Positions 32,230 through 41,200 of a stretch of 64,000 nt of DNA are shown in pieces. The stretch's first letter is position 1. The number at the start of each line of letters is the position of its first letter. Source of the stretch: Pseudarthrobacter sp. SSS035 (GTDB lineage Bacteria; Actinomycetota; Actinomycetes; Actinomycetales; Micrococcaceae); assembly GCF_023273875.1 (NCBI RefSeq), contig NZ_CP096882.1:3658001-3722000 (forward strand). Reading direction: 5' to 3'. The notes below the pieces were generated by a model, which saw nothing but the letters and a program-made list of their open reading frames with translations, was not told the origin of the DNA and did not search any database. Made by a program: the position numbers and the translations under genes.

Positions 32230-33613
32230 CAGTGGGACCTTCCGTGCGCTTGTCGGCAGCAGCGCCCTGGGCCAGCATGTCGGCCCACATCTGCGGGAAT
32301 TCCGGCATGGTCTTGGCAGTGGTAGCGATGTCCTGGACTTCGATGCCCGGCACCGCGAGGCCGAGGATGGCACCGGCGGTGGCCATCCTGTGGTCCGCGT
32401 AGCTGTGGACGACGCCGGCGTGCAGCTTTGCCGGGCGGATCACCAGGCCGTCGCTGGTCTCCTCCGCGTCGCCGCCGAGGCGGTTGATTTCGGTGACCAG
32501 CGCGGCCAACCGGTCCGTCTCGTGGCCGCGAAGGTGCGCGATGCCGGTCAGCCGTGAAGGTCCGCTGGCCAGGGCGCAGAGGGCCGCCACGGTAGGGGCG
32601 AGTTCGCTGGTTTCGTCAAAATCCGCACCCTTGATCTCTGGCCCGCCCGTGACGGTCAGGACGCCGTCAGCCAGGCTGACGTCCGCGCCCATGTCCGCCA
32701 GGATGCTGCGCCAGAGGTCTCCCACCTGGGTGGTGCCGGCGGGCCAGTCCGGGATCCGGACGGTGCCGCCGGAGGCCAGCGCGGCGGCCAGGAACGGGCC
32801 GGCGTTGGAGAGGTCCTGCTCAATGCGCTGGTCAAAGGCGCGGATGGGGCCCGGTGCCACTACCCAGTGGTTGGGCATGGAATCGTCAACTGATACACCG
32901 ACGCCGCGGAGTACGGCAACGGTCATGTTGATGTGGTCCAGGCTCGGCACCGGTTTGCCCACATGTTCAAGGTGGAGCCCGTCGGTAAACCTGGCGCCGA
33001 CCAGCAGGAGGGCCGAGACGAACTGTGACGACGCACTGGCATCGATCACCAGGTGGCCGCCCCGGACTTCCCCGGTGCCTGCAACAGTGAACGGCAGCGA
33101 CGAGGGGGTCCCGCCGTCGTCCGCGGTCAGGGCCACCCCGAGGGCCTTCAGGGCCTCGATGATGGTGCCCATGGGACGCTTCCGGGCGTGGGGGTCGCCG
33201 TCGAACACGCTCACGCCGTTGCGCAACGCCGCAAGCGGCGGAACAAAACGCATCACTGTGCCGGCGAGGCCGCAGTCAATGTGCGTCCTTGACGACGGCG
33301 CCTCCTGGCTCAGGGGCATGACCTCAAGGTCCGGCCCGAACGCGCCGTCGCCGGGCACCTCCGTGATGGTGGCTCCCAACTGGCGGAGGGCGTCGATCAT
33401 CAACGCAGAGTCCCGGGAATGCAGGGGGGCGCGGAGACGGGACGGCCCGTCAGCCAGCGCAGCCAGCACCAGGAACCGGTTGGTCAGGGATTTTGAACCC
33501 GGCACCGTGACGGTGGCGTTGATGGGCCTACTGGCGAAGGGGGCCGGCCAGTGCGGAACGGTGCCGATGGAGCTGTGTGAGCCGGTGGCAGCGGGCGGGG
33601 TGGAACCGGTCAT
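32213..33613 (-). CDS. aroA: 3-phosphoshikimate 1-carboxyvinyltransferase (EPSP synthase)
   Basis: 466 residues with AAGGACGG upstream of the ATG. It catalyses the PEP-dependent step of the shikimate pathway. Landmarks: PGSKSLTNRFLVLAALA (substrate Lys/Ser/Arg), the glyphosate-site region DCGLAGTVMRFVPPLA, SQFVSALLLVGA, ELAPTVAALCALA and ADHRMATAGAILGL. The site region reads LAGTVMR rather than the common NAGTA(M)R, an actinobacterial-type variant. Starts 6 bp after the DoxX-family gene. Confidence 0.95.
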   Translation of the reverse strand: MTGSTPPAATGSHSSIGTVPHWPAPFASRPINATVTVPGSKSLTNRFLVLAALADGPSRLRAPLHSRDSALMIDALRQLGATITEVPGDGAFGPDLEVMPLSQEAPSSRTHIDCGLAGTVMRFVPPLAALRNGVSVFDGDPHARKRPMGTIIEALKALGVALTADDGGTPSSLPFTVAGTGEVRGGHLVIDASASSQFVSALLLVGARFTDGLHLEHVGKPVPSLDHINMTVAVLRGVGVSVDDSMPNHWVVAPGPIRAFDQRIEQDLSNAGPFLAAALASGGTVRIPDWPAGTTQVGDLWRSILADMGADVSLADGVLTVTGGPEIKGADFDETSELAPTVAALCALASGPSRLTGIAHLRGHETDRLAALVTEINRLGGDAEETSDGLVIRPAKLHAGVVHSYADHRMATAGAILGLAVPGIEVQDIATTAKTMPEFPQMWADMLAQGAAADKRTEGPTGGTQH

Positions 33614-33619
33614 CCGTCC

Positions 33620-34156
33620 TTACGCCCCCGTTGCGTGTTCGACGGCGCGGCGCACGGCCTTGTCTGCCTTGTGAAACTTTTGGCCGGTGGTCTTGCGGGC
33701 GCCGGCGGCGCTCTTCCGGGCGTCCGCGGCGAGGTGCTCGGCACGCCAGGCCAGGCCCGGCTTGCCGGCGGTGTCCACCGAGGCCAGCAGGGCGCCGCCG
33801 CTGAGGGAAATGTTCTTGAGCAGCTGGTTCCGGCGGGCTTCTCGGCCTTCCTTGGTGCTGATGTCTGCGCTGCGCCATTCCACAAAGGTGTTCAGGAGCG
33901 AGATGACGGTCAGCAGTGTTGCCGAGAGGCGGCTGAACTTGCCCAGGCCGAACAGCACGCCGGCACCCACCTGCGTTCCGCCGATCACCCGTGCCAGCAT
34001 CTTTTCGTCGGCCTGGAACGGCAGCGACGCGGCTGCCTTCTGCAGGAGCGGCGAGAGCTGGGTGGCGGTGTCATCGGCGTTCTTCAGCTTGTCCAGTCCG
34101 GCGACTACGAAACTGGAAGCCAGCATGGGGCGGGCGAGAGTACGGACAAAGGACAT
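33620..34156 (-). CDS. DoxX-family membrane protein
   Basis: 178 residues from the ATG with a perfect AGGAGG; a longer upstream frame was rejected because it crosses the sigH promoter region. Four hydrophobic segments typical of DoxX (RPMLASSFVVAGLDKLK, IGGTQVGAGVLFGLG, LSATLLTVISLLNTFVEW) precede a basic C-terminal tail of about 50 residues (KSAAGARKTTGQKFHKADK). DoxX proteins are linked to thiol/redox stress; it diverges from the SigR-type sigma factor gene, which fits. First gene of the doxX-aroA-rsgA-hisN operon. Confidence 0.85.
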   Translation of the reverse strand: MSFVRTLARPMLASSFVVAGLDKLKNADDTATQLSPLLQKAAASLPFQADEKMLARVIGGTQVGAGVLFGLGKFSRLSATLLTVISLLNTFVEWRSADISTKEGREARRNQLLKNISLSGGALLASVDTAGKPGLAWRAEHLAADARKSAAGARKTTGQKFHKADKAVRRAVEHATGA

Positions 34157-34222
34157 GGGTTTCCTCCTGGCTGGACGAACCGCACCGGATGCGGCGGAGT
34201 CCGTTCTAGTCTTGCACTTTTG

Positions 34223-34249
34223 GGGAATATTTGCCTGCCGCCAGCGGTT
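34223..34249 (+). promoter_or_regulatory. SigR/SigH-type promoter (GGGAAT-N18-GTT)
   Basis: GGGAAT at 34223-34228 and GTT at 34247-34249 with an exact 18-nt spacer match the SigR/SigH redox-stress consensus. It points to sigH, implying positive autoregulation. Confidence 0.8.
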
Positions 34250-34472
34250 ATGGTTTGCGGGTCCGCCGAACACCGGACGAATTGACTCATCATGGATTCC
34301 CCGGCAGGTATTTGCCTGGAACACTATGGCCTGACACAGACTGGAGTTGCCCTTGAGGTTACTGAAGGACGGGACGGAGCCCGCCGGACCCGTAGCACTG
34401 CAGACTCTGGAATCCGATCCTCCGGAGTACGGATCGCCGCGCGCCAAGGCCGTCACAGTAGACTTGAACGCA

Positions 34473-35282
34473 ATGAGCACCCTGGATCCGGCCCTCGAGG
34501 CCATGTATGAGGCCTCCGAACGCGAAGCCAAAACAAGCAGCGAAGCCAATGCCAGCAGCGATGCGCCGGCAGGGAGTGACTCGCGGCCGGCAGACGCGCA
34601 GCCTGCAGGGGATGTCCCTGTGCCCACTGAGCCTGCGCCCGCCGAGCAGCCCGTGGATGTGGCCACCGAATCAGCGGAAGAACGCCGGGTCCGTTTTGAG
34701 CGTGATGCCATGCAGTACGTGGACCAGCTCTACTCGGCCGCCATGCGGATGGCCAGGAACCCCGCGGATGCGGAAGACCTGGTCCAGGAGGCCTACACCA
34801 AGGCGTTCTCAGCGTTCCACCAGTACAAGCCCGGCACCAACCTCAAGGCCTGGCTCTACCGGATCCTGACCAACACGTACATCAACCTCTACCGCAAGCG
34901 GCAGCGCGAACCGCTGCAGTCGAACTCGGACACCATCGAGGACTGGCAGCTGGCCAGGGCGGAGTCGCACACGTCCCGCGGCCTGCGCTCGGCCGAGGCT
35001 GAGGCGCTGGACCACCTGCCGGACTCGGACGTCAAGCGGGCGCTGCAGGCCATTCCCGAGGAGTTCCGGCTGGCGGTGTACTTCGCCGATGTCGAAGGCT
35101 TCGCGTACAAGGAGATCTCGGACATCATGAACACGCCGATCGGGACAGTGATGTCCCGGTTGCACCGCGGCCGGAAAATGTTGCGGGACATGCTGGCGGA
35201 CTATGCCGTCGAACGAGGATTCAAAGGCGCCGTCGAATCACAGGACACGGCCGCGACCACAAAACAGGAGAACAGGAAATGA
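34473..35282 (+). CDS. sigH: ECF sigma factor SigH/SigR
   Basis: 269 residues from MSTLDPALEAMY; no clear ribosome binding site at this ATG. An acidic, Ala/Pro-rich N-terminal extension of about 75 residues precedes sigma region 2 (FERDAMQYVDQLYSAAMRMARN, DAEDLVQEAYTKAF) and region 4 (IPEEFRLAVYFADVEGFAYKEI, PIGTVMSRLHRGR). The core closely follows M. tuberculosis SigH and Streptomyces SigR, which direct the thiol-oxidative and heat response. The same frame is open back to TTG codons at 34347 and 34353, the latter 6 bases after GGAG, so a longer isoform is possible. rsrA overlaps by 4 bp. Confidence 0.93.
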   Translation: MSTLDPALEAMYEASEREAKTSSEANASSDAPAGSDSRPADAQPAGDVPVPTEPAPAEQPVDVATESAEERRVRFERDAMQYVDQLYSAAMRMARNPADAEDLVQEAYTKAFSAFHQYKPGTNLKAWLYRILTNTYINLYRKRQREPLQSNSDTIEDWQLARAESHTSRGLRSAEAEALDHLPDSDVKRALQAIPEEFRLAVYFADVEGFAYKEISDIMNTPIGTVMSRLHRGRKMLRDMLADYAVERGFKGAVESQDTAATTKQENRK

Positions 35283-35539
35283 GCGACTGCCAGGGATTGG
35301 GCGACTGCGATGACGCCCGGATGCAACGCATCTACGAATACCTCGACGGGGCGTTGACCCGCGAGGACATCACGGAAATCAAGACCCACCTTGATGAGTG
35401 CCCTGAGTGCACGGAGGAGTACGACCTGGAGTGTGTGATCCGCACCATGGTGAAGCGCTCGTGCACCGAGGCCGCTCCGGAGAACCTGAAGAACGCCATC
35501 CTGGACCGGATCCACGCGATCCGCCCGGTGGACGCCTGA
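35279..35539 (+). CDS. rsrA: Zinc-binding redox anti-sigma factor RsrA/RshA
   Basis: 86 residues. The ZAS motif H37-x3-C41-x2-C44 (HLDECPEC) is in the same positions as in Streptomyces RsrA, with further Cys at 4, 10, 52 and 62. It holds SigH inactive when reduced; disulfide formation releases zinc and the sigma factor. ATGA overlap with sigH ensures co-expression. Confidence 0.94.
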   Translation: MSDCQGLGDCDDARMQRIYEYLDGALTREDITEIKTHLDECPECTEEYDLECVIRTMVKRSCTEAAPENLKNAILDRIHAIRPVDA

Positions 35540-35640
35540 CACAAGCGGTAGCCGTTTGAAGGGACACCTGACCGCGTGGACGCCTGGCTGCGTCGATGCC
35601 TGTCAGCAGTACCGCAGGCGTGAAAGATCGGTGCAAAGAC

Positions 35641-35678
35641 GAAGGACCCCGGAAGCCGTGTGGCTTCCGGGGTCCTTC
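35641..35678. terminator. Bidirectional terminator between rsrA and bL37
   Basis: A perfect 17-bp stem (GAAGGACCCCGGAAGCC with its complement at 35662-35678) with a GTGT loop lies between convergent genes. Confidence 0.85.
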
Positions 35679-35704
35679 GCTTAAACCGTTTTCCAAGCTT
35701 TAGC

Positions 35705-35779
35705 TTAGGCGTTGGGGCGCTTCCCGTGGTTCGCGCCGCCACGCTTACGGTCACGACGTTTACGTGCACGCTTGCTCAT
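35705..35779 (-). CDS. Ribosomal protein bL37 (24 residues)
   Basis: A 24-residue protein starting MSKRARKRRDRKRGG and ending ANHGKRPNA, with AAGGAGG upstream of its ATG. The ANHGKRPNA end and Lys/Arg-rich start match the actinobacterial 50S protein bL37 first seen in mycobacterial ribosome structures. It is easily missed because of its length. Sits 3' to sigH-rsrA in convergent orientation. Confidence 0.88.
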   Translation of the reverse strand: MSKRARKRRDRKRGGANHGKRPNA

Positions 35780-35932
35780 AGCTGGCCTCCTTAAATGTTG
35801 GTACTCAAAAGAGCTGCCCTCAAGTCTCCCACACCATGGGACACGCCGCGAAACCGAAACGGGCTGTGACCGGGGGCAACGCCGAACCACCGGCTCAGTC
35901 TGGCGGCTGAGCCGGTGGCCAAGCCCGGCGCC

Positions 35933-36544
35933 TCAGCCGGGCAGCGAGTTGCGGATGGAGATGCGCGCCTGGTCCAGCACGGTCCTGACAGTTTCCAGCG
36001 TGACGGCGCTGAGCGGTTGCCGGGTGGCCTGCAGCCGCAGTTCCACACGAAGATCGTCCCGGAACGCCTGCAGCAGCATCTCCGCTTCCTTCAGCTCCCG
36101 GAACCCTTCCGAAGACTGGCGGCCGGCTTTCCGGAAATCGGCGGCCCGCGCAGTGGAACGGGCCGCCTCTGCGGTGGCTGCCAGGTCTGCCCGCAACCCG
36201 CGCATGTTGGCGCGGATATCCGCCCGCAGGTTGTCCGCCAGCCGGCGGACGGAAGCGGAAATGTCGTTCTCGACGCCGGCGAGTTCCTCCCGGCGCTTAT
36301 TGAGTTCGGCAAGCCCCGCCGCGGTGATGCGGTAGTTGGTGCGGCGGCCAACAGGCTCGGTGGCGACGAGCCCTTCTTCCTCCAGCTTCCCCAGCCGCGG
36401 ATATATGGTTCCCGCACTGGGGGAGTACGTGCCGCCAAATCGCTCGCTGAGGGCTTTGATCAGTTCATAGCCATGTTTAGGCCCTGACTCCAGCAGTGCG
36501 AGCAGGTACAGCCGGAGCGCACCGTGGGCAAACACCGGAGGCAT
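35933..36544 (-). CDS. PadR-family transcriptional regulator
   Basis: 203 residues. Winged-helix N-terminal domain with LRLYLLALLESGPKHGYELIKALSERFGG broken here by family pattern, SPSAGTIYPRLGKLEEEGLV and RRTNYRITAAGLAELNKR; then a long helical C-terminal part for dimerisation (about 95-200). Its ATG overlaps the stop of the DUF4097 gene (TGATG), so it is the second gene of the pair and likely represses it through the ATAT-rich sites upstream. Confidence 0.88.
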   Translation of the reverse strand: MPPVFAHGALRLYLLALLESGPKHGYELIKALSERFGGTYSPSAGTIYPRLGKLEEEGLVATEPVGRRTNYRITAAGLAELNKRREELAGVENDISASVRRLADNLRADIRANMRGLRADLAATAEAARSTARAADFRKAGRQSSEGFRELKEAEMLLQAFRDDLRVELRLQATRQPLSAVTLETVRTVLDQARISIRNSLPG

Positions 36545-37386
36545 CAGTGCCCCGCTTCCGGGCTACTTGCGTCGTCACTGCGGGCCGGCTGGCCATGGAA
36601 GATGGACGTTTTGCCGGACACCGAGTTGGTCCGGACAAGCATCAGCTTCCCGTCCGGTCCGGCAATGGTTTCCACCTTGCCGCCGGGCTGCGAGTACTGC
36701 TGGTCATCAATCACCACAACGCCGCTGGCAGACTTCGCCACGATGTCCACCCCGACGTCATGGGGCAGCCTGATGGTGAGGTCGCCGGAGACTGAATTGG
36801 CACCGAAGTCGTGGGTAAAGCCGAGCAGGTCAAAACTCATGTCGCCGCTGACCGTGTGAGCCCGGATGTTGCTGAACCGGCCGGATGCGGTGACCTCGCC
36901 GGAGACACTCTTGGCGGTCAGGACGCCGTCGTGGTTTCGCGCGATGACCTCGCCGCTGACGGTGTTGACGTGAAGTTCCCCGGACGTGCCGTCCGCCATC
37001 ACAGAACCCGAGACGGTATTGAGCCGCGTGTGCCCGCTGATGCCGGACACAAGGCCATCGCCGCTGACCGTACCGGCCTCCACGTCGACGCCGGCCGGCA
37101 GGGCAATACTGATCACCGCTGAGTTGTTGCTGTTGTGGTTGACCGTGCCCATCAGGTTCTTGAACCAGCCCTGCGGGCCGTGCAGCTGATGGCGGACCTC
37201 AAGCCGGCCGTCTGTCAGTGTCACCGACACGGGATCGCCCTGGACGTCGTTGATCTCCACACGGGCAACGGCGTCGGCATGGGTGACGACGTCGAACCGG
37301 CCGCGGACCATGCCCAGCTTCAGAGACCTGACGTGGTCAACGTCGATGGTTTGCGGACCTGTGACGGTCCAGCTGTCCTCTGTCAT
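36544..37386 (-). CDS. DUF4097-family beta-helix/adhesin-like protein
   Basis: 280 residues from the ATG 6 bases after GGAGG (MTEDSWTV). The centre is a run of short beta-strand repeats around V-S-G (AGTVSGDGLVSG, LNTVSGSVMA, VNTVSGEVIA, AKSVSGEVTA, AHTVSGDMSF, ANSVSGDLTI), the signature of DUF4097. No signal peptide or membrane helix, so it is probably cytoplasmic. Function is unknown for the family; the pairing with PadR is common. Confidence 0.85.
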   Translation of the reverse strand: MTEDSWTVTGPQTIDVDHVRSLKLGMVRGRFDVVTHADAVARVEINDVQGDPVSVTLTDGRLEVRHQLHGPQGWFKNLMGTVNHNSNNSAVISIALPAGVDVEAGTVSGDGLVSGISGHTRLNTVSGSVMADGTSGELHVNTVSGEVIARNHDGVLTAKSVSGEVTASGRFSNIRAHTVSGDMSFDLLGFTHDFGANSVSGDLTIRLPHDVGVDIVAKSASGVVVIDDQQYSQPGGKVETIAGPDGKLMLVRTNSVSGKTSIFHGQPARSDDASSPEAGH

Positions 37387-37401
37387 GAAATCCTCCAAAA
37401 C

Positions 37402-37470
37402 CGCGATATATCGTGACTAATAGTCCAAGATATAACGGGCCACCGGGAGCAGTCAAGATATATCGCGACT
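37402..37470 (-). promoter_or_regulatory. Promoter and probable PadR operators of the DUF4097-padR operon
   Basis: On the minus strand, TTGACT (37451-37456) and TATATC (37429-37434) are spaced 16 bp as -35 and -10. Three GATATA motifs (37402-37418 CGCGATATATCGTGACT, 37424-37437, 37453-37470 ending ATATATCGCGACT) overlap these boxes; the outer two are inverted copies of GCGATATATC. This is a typical autoregulated PadR site layout. Confidence 0.65.
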
Positions 37471-37487
37471 GGAAGGGTTGGGGATGC

Positions 37488-38087
37488 TTACTCGGGGGCG
37501 TCCATGCCCAGCCACTGGAACCAGCCACGGTGGAGGACCAGCCAGGCCATCAGGCCATAGCCCGCCTGCCCGGGCGTGCCGGTGTTGGCCGCAAGGTCCT
37601 GGCGCCACTGTTCGTGGTTCAGCAGGGGGGAGAACGTGTCCACATAGAGGTGCTTGCGCCTGGTGGTGACGTCAGCGAAGGCTGTGTTCAGATCGGCGAG
37701 CCGGCGGTTCTGTACCGGGTCCAGCGTGGGCGGCGGGCCCACCACAAACACCTCGATCCGGTTCTGCGTGGCGGTATCCAGGATGTTGGCCAGGTTCAGG
37801 CGGCTGCGGGCGGTCGACAGGCCGAACTCGATGTCCCGGCCCGAGAGGCCAATCACCAGGCGGTTCTCGTGCTGGTCGCCGAACCGCCGCCCGGCCTCCT
37901 CCTGCCAGCGGGCAGCCAGCCCCTCCGTTCCTTCCTGGGGACAGGGGAGGGCATACGCTTCCATGACCATGCCGTCCTGCGGAGTGCGGGCCAACACGCG
38001 GCCCAGCCAGCCGAGGGCCCTGGGATCGCCCAGTCCGGCCAGCAGTTCATCTCCAACAGCTGCGATCCGTAGCTTCCTGTCTTCCAC
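37488..38087 (-). CDS. SGNH/GDSL-like protein lacking the nucleophile Ser
   Basis: 199 residues from a GTG behind AGAGGGA. The SGNH fold is suggested by AAVGDELLAGLGDPRALGW at block I, GLSGRDIEFG, VVGPPPTLDPVQNRRL and a C-terminal GLMAWLVLHRGW. In block I the GDS of active esterases reads GDE, so the catalytic Ser is replaced by Glu; a canonical Ser-His esterase is unlikely. No signal peptide. Confidence 0.7.
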   Translation of the reverse strand: MEDRKLRIAAVGDELLAGLGDPRALGWLGRVLARTPQDGMVMEAYALPCPQEGTEGLAARWQEEAGRRFGDQHENRLVIGLSGRDIEFGLSTARSRLNLANILDTATQNRIEVFVVGPPPTLDPVQNRRLADLNTAFADVTTRRKHLYVDTFSPLLNHEQWRQDLAANTGTPGQAGYGLMAWLVLHRGWFQWLGMDAPE

Positions 38088-38157
38088 AAGTCCCTCTTTA
38101 CGTCCGTGCCGATTCAGGCCAATCGGCGTGGCTATGATCCATCTTCATTAAACAGAA

Positions 38158-38199
38158 CTGCCCGGCCGGAGTCTGGTATTTCGACGTCCGGCCGGGCAG
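38158..38199 (-). terminator. Terminator after kgd
   Basis: A 13-bp stem CTGCCCGGCCGGA / TCCGGCCGGGCAG with a 16-nt loop lies 10 bp past the kgd stop; TTCTGTTTA follows on the minus strand. Confidence 0.75.
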
Positions 38200-38208
38200 C
38201 CACTGGGA

Positions 38209-41200
38209 CTACTTCCGTGCAAATGCCTGCTTCAGCAGTGAATCCTGCTCAGCTGCGTGTCGCTTCATGGAGCCGGCCGCCGTGGAGGCCGATGCGGGAC
38301 GCGACACCAGGCGGACGCGCCGGTCCAGCGCCTCCGGGAGGTTCAGGCCCATAAACGGCCACGGTCCCTGGTTGGCGGGCTCGTCCTGTGCCCAGACAAC
38401 CTCCGCGTTCGGGTACTTGGCCAGTTCCGCTGCGATTTCTTCGTGCGGCAGCGGGTAGAGCTGCTCCACGCGGACAATCGCGGTGGTCTTGTCACCGGTC
38501 TTCTGCCGGGTGGACAGGAGATCGTAGTACAGGCGGCCGGAGACCAGCAGTACGCGTTCGACGGCGTCTGCCGCCAGCTGCTCGTGGTCACCTATGACGG
38601 GGCGGAAGGAGCCCGTGGTGAAGTCCTCGACGGACGACGCGGCTGCCTTGAGCCGCAGCAGCTGCTTCGGCGTGAAGATGATCAGCGGCTTGCGCGGCCG
38701 GCTGTACGCCTGGCGGCGCAGCAGGTGGAAGTGTGATGCCGCCGTGGTGGGGTTGGCGACGATCATGTTCTCTTCGGCGCACATCAGCATGAAGCGTTCG
38801 ATGCGTGCCGACGAGTGGTCCGGGCCCTGGCCTTCGTAGCCGTGCGGCAGCATCAGGACCAGGGAGGAGCGCTGGCCCCACTTCTGCTCGGCCGAGGAGA
38901 TGAACTCATCGATGATGGTCTGCGCACCATTGACGAAGTCACCGAACTGCGCTTCCCACAGCACCAGGGCATCCGGGCGTTCCACCGAGTAGCCGTATTC
39001 GAAGCCCATGGCCGCGTATTCGGACAGCAGGGAGTCGTAGATCCACAGCTTCGCCTGGTCATCCGAGAGGTGGCCCAGGGGCAGCCACTCGCCGCCGTTG
39101 GCGCGGTCGTGGAACACCGCGTGGCGCTGCACAAACGTGCCGCGGCGCGAATCCTGGCCGGCAAGCCGGACGGGAACGCCTTCCATGATCAGCGAACCGA
39201 AGGCCGCGATCTCGCCAAAGCCCCAGTCGATGCCGCCTTCGCGGGACATCTGCTCGCGCTTTTCGAGGAGCTGCTTGAGCTTGGCGTGGACGGTGAAGCC
39301 CTCGGGGATCTGGACGTGGGCCTTGCCGATGTGTGCCAGGGTCTCCGGAGAAATGGCAGTGGACGCCGGGGCGTTGGTGCCGAAGTCAGCCTGCTGGGCG
39401 ATGGGACGCTCAATGTCGGAGACGGCGGCGGAGTCCGCGGTGATGATCGGGATGGGCGAGGTCTGGGCCGCGTGCGTTTCGGCGAAGACCCGCTCCAGCC
39501 GTTCCTGGTAGTCGCGGAGCAGCTGCTCGGCCTCTTCCTCGGTGATGTCGCCACGGCCGATGAGTGCCTCGGTGTACAGCTTGCGGACGGAGCGCTTGGC
39601 TTCGATCAGGTTGTACATCATGGGCTGGGTCATCGAGGGGTCGTCACCCTCGTTGTGGCCACGGCGGCGGTAGCACACCATGTCGATCACAACGTCCTTG
39701 TGGAACCGCTGGCGGAACTCGTAGGCGAGCTGGGCAATGCGCACCACTGCCTCGGGATCGTCACCGTTCACGTGGAACACCGGTGCCTGGATCATCTTGG
39801 CGACATCCGTGGAGTACGTGGATGAACGCGACGACGATGGAGCAGTGGTGAAGCCCACCTGGTTGTTGACCACCACGTGGATGGTGCCGCCGGTCCGGTA
39901 GCCGCGGAGCTGGGACAGGTTCAGCGTCTCGGCAACCACGCCCTGGCCCGCAAACGCAGCGTCGCCGTGGACCATCAGGGGCAGGACCGGGAAGGCCTCG
40001 CCCTGGTCCAGGCGGTCCTGCTTGGCGCGGACGATGCCTTCCAGCACCGAGTCGACAGCCTCGAGGTGGGACGGGTTGGCGGCGAGGTAGACCTTGGTCT
40101 CGTTGCCGTTTTCCGAGGTGAACGTGCCTTCGGTACCGAGGTGGTACTTCACGTCGCCGGAGCCCTGCACGGAGCGGGGATCCTGGGTGCCTTCGAATTC
40201 GCGGAACACCTGGGCGTAGGTCTTGCCGGCGATGTTGGTGAGGACGTTCAGGCGGCCACGGTGGGCCATGCCGATTGCAACCTCGTCCAGTCCGTCGTCG
40301 GCGGCATCGGAAATGATGGCGTCGAGCAGCGGAATCAGGGATTCGCCGCCTTCCAGGGAGAAGCGCTTCTGGCCGACGAACTTGGTCTGCAGGAAGGTTT
40401 CAAACGCCTCTGCCGCGTTGAGCCGGGACACGATGCGCAGCTGCTCTTCGCGGCTCGGCTTCGAGTACGGGTGCTCCAGCTGGTCCTGGAACCATTTGCG
40501 TTCCTCCGGCTCCTGGATGTGCATGTATTCGATGCCTGTGGTGCGGCAGTAGGCGTCACGGAGGACACCGAGGATGTCGCGGAACTTGAGCATGGGCGCG
40601 CCGCCGAAACCGCCGGTGGGCCACTCGCGGTCCAGGTCCCACAGGGTCAGCCCATAGGTGAGGACGTCAAGGTCCGGGTGCTTGCGCTGGACGTACTCCA
40701 GGGGATCGGTGTCTGCCATCAGGTGGCCGCGCACACGGTAGGAGTGGATCAGCTGCTGGATCCGGGCAACCTTGTTGATCTCGTCGGCCGGGTCCACCTG
40801 CAGGTCCGGGCTCCAGCGCACGGGCTCGTACGGGATGCGCAGGGACTCGAAGATTTCGTCGTAGAAGTTCTGGGCACCGAGCAGCAGCTGGTGCACAAGC
40901 TTCAGGAACTCGCCGCTGCCGGCTCCCTGGATGACGCGGTGGTCATAGGTGGATGTCAGCGTGAGGACTTTGCTGATGGCGTTCTGCGCAATGATCTTTT
41001 CGCTGGCGCCCTGGAACTCGGCCGGGTAGTCCAGCGCGCCGACTCCGATGATGGCAGCCTGTCCCTTGGACAGACGCGGCACGGAGTGAACGGTGCCGAT
41101 GCCGCCTGGGTTGGTCAGGGACACCGTGGTGCCGGAGTGGTCATCAGCGGTCAGCTTGCCGGCACGGGCACGCTTGATCAGGTCTTCATAGGTGTGCCAG

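Noticed and set aside
34292..34510. Separate 72-codon ORF in the sigH leader
   Set aside because: It has no ribosome binding site and overlaps the sigma frame; composition is that of a shifted frame of the sigH N-terminal extension.
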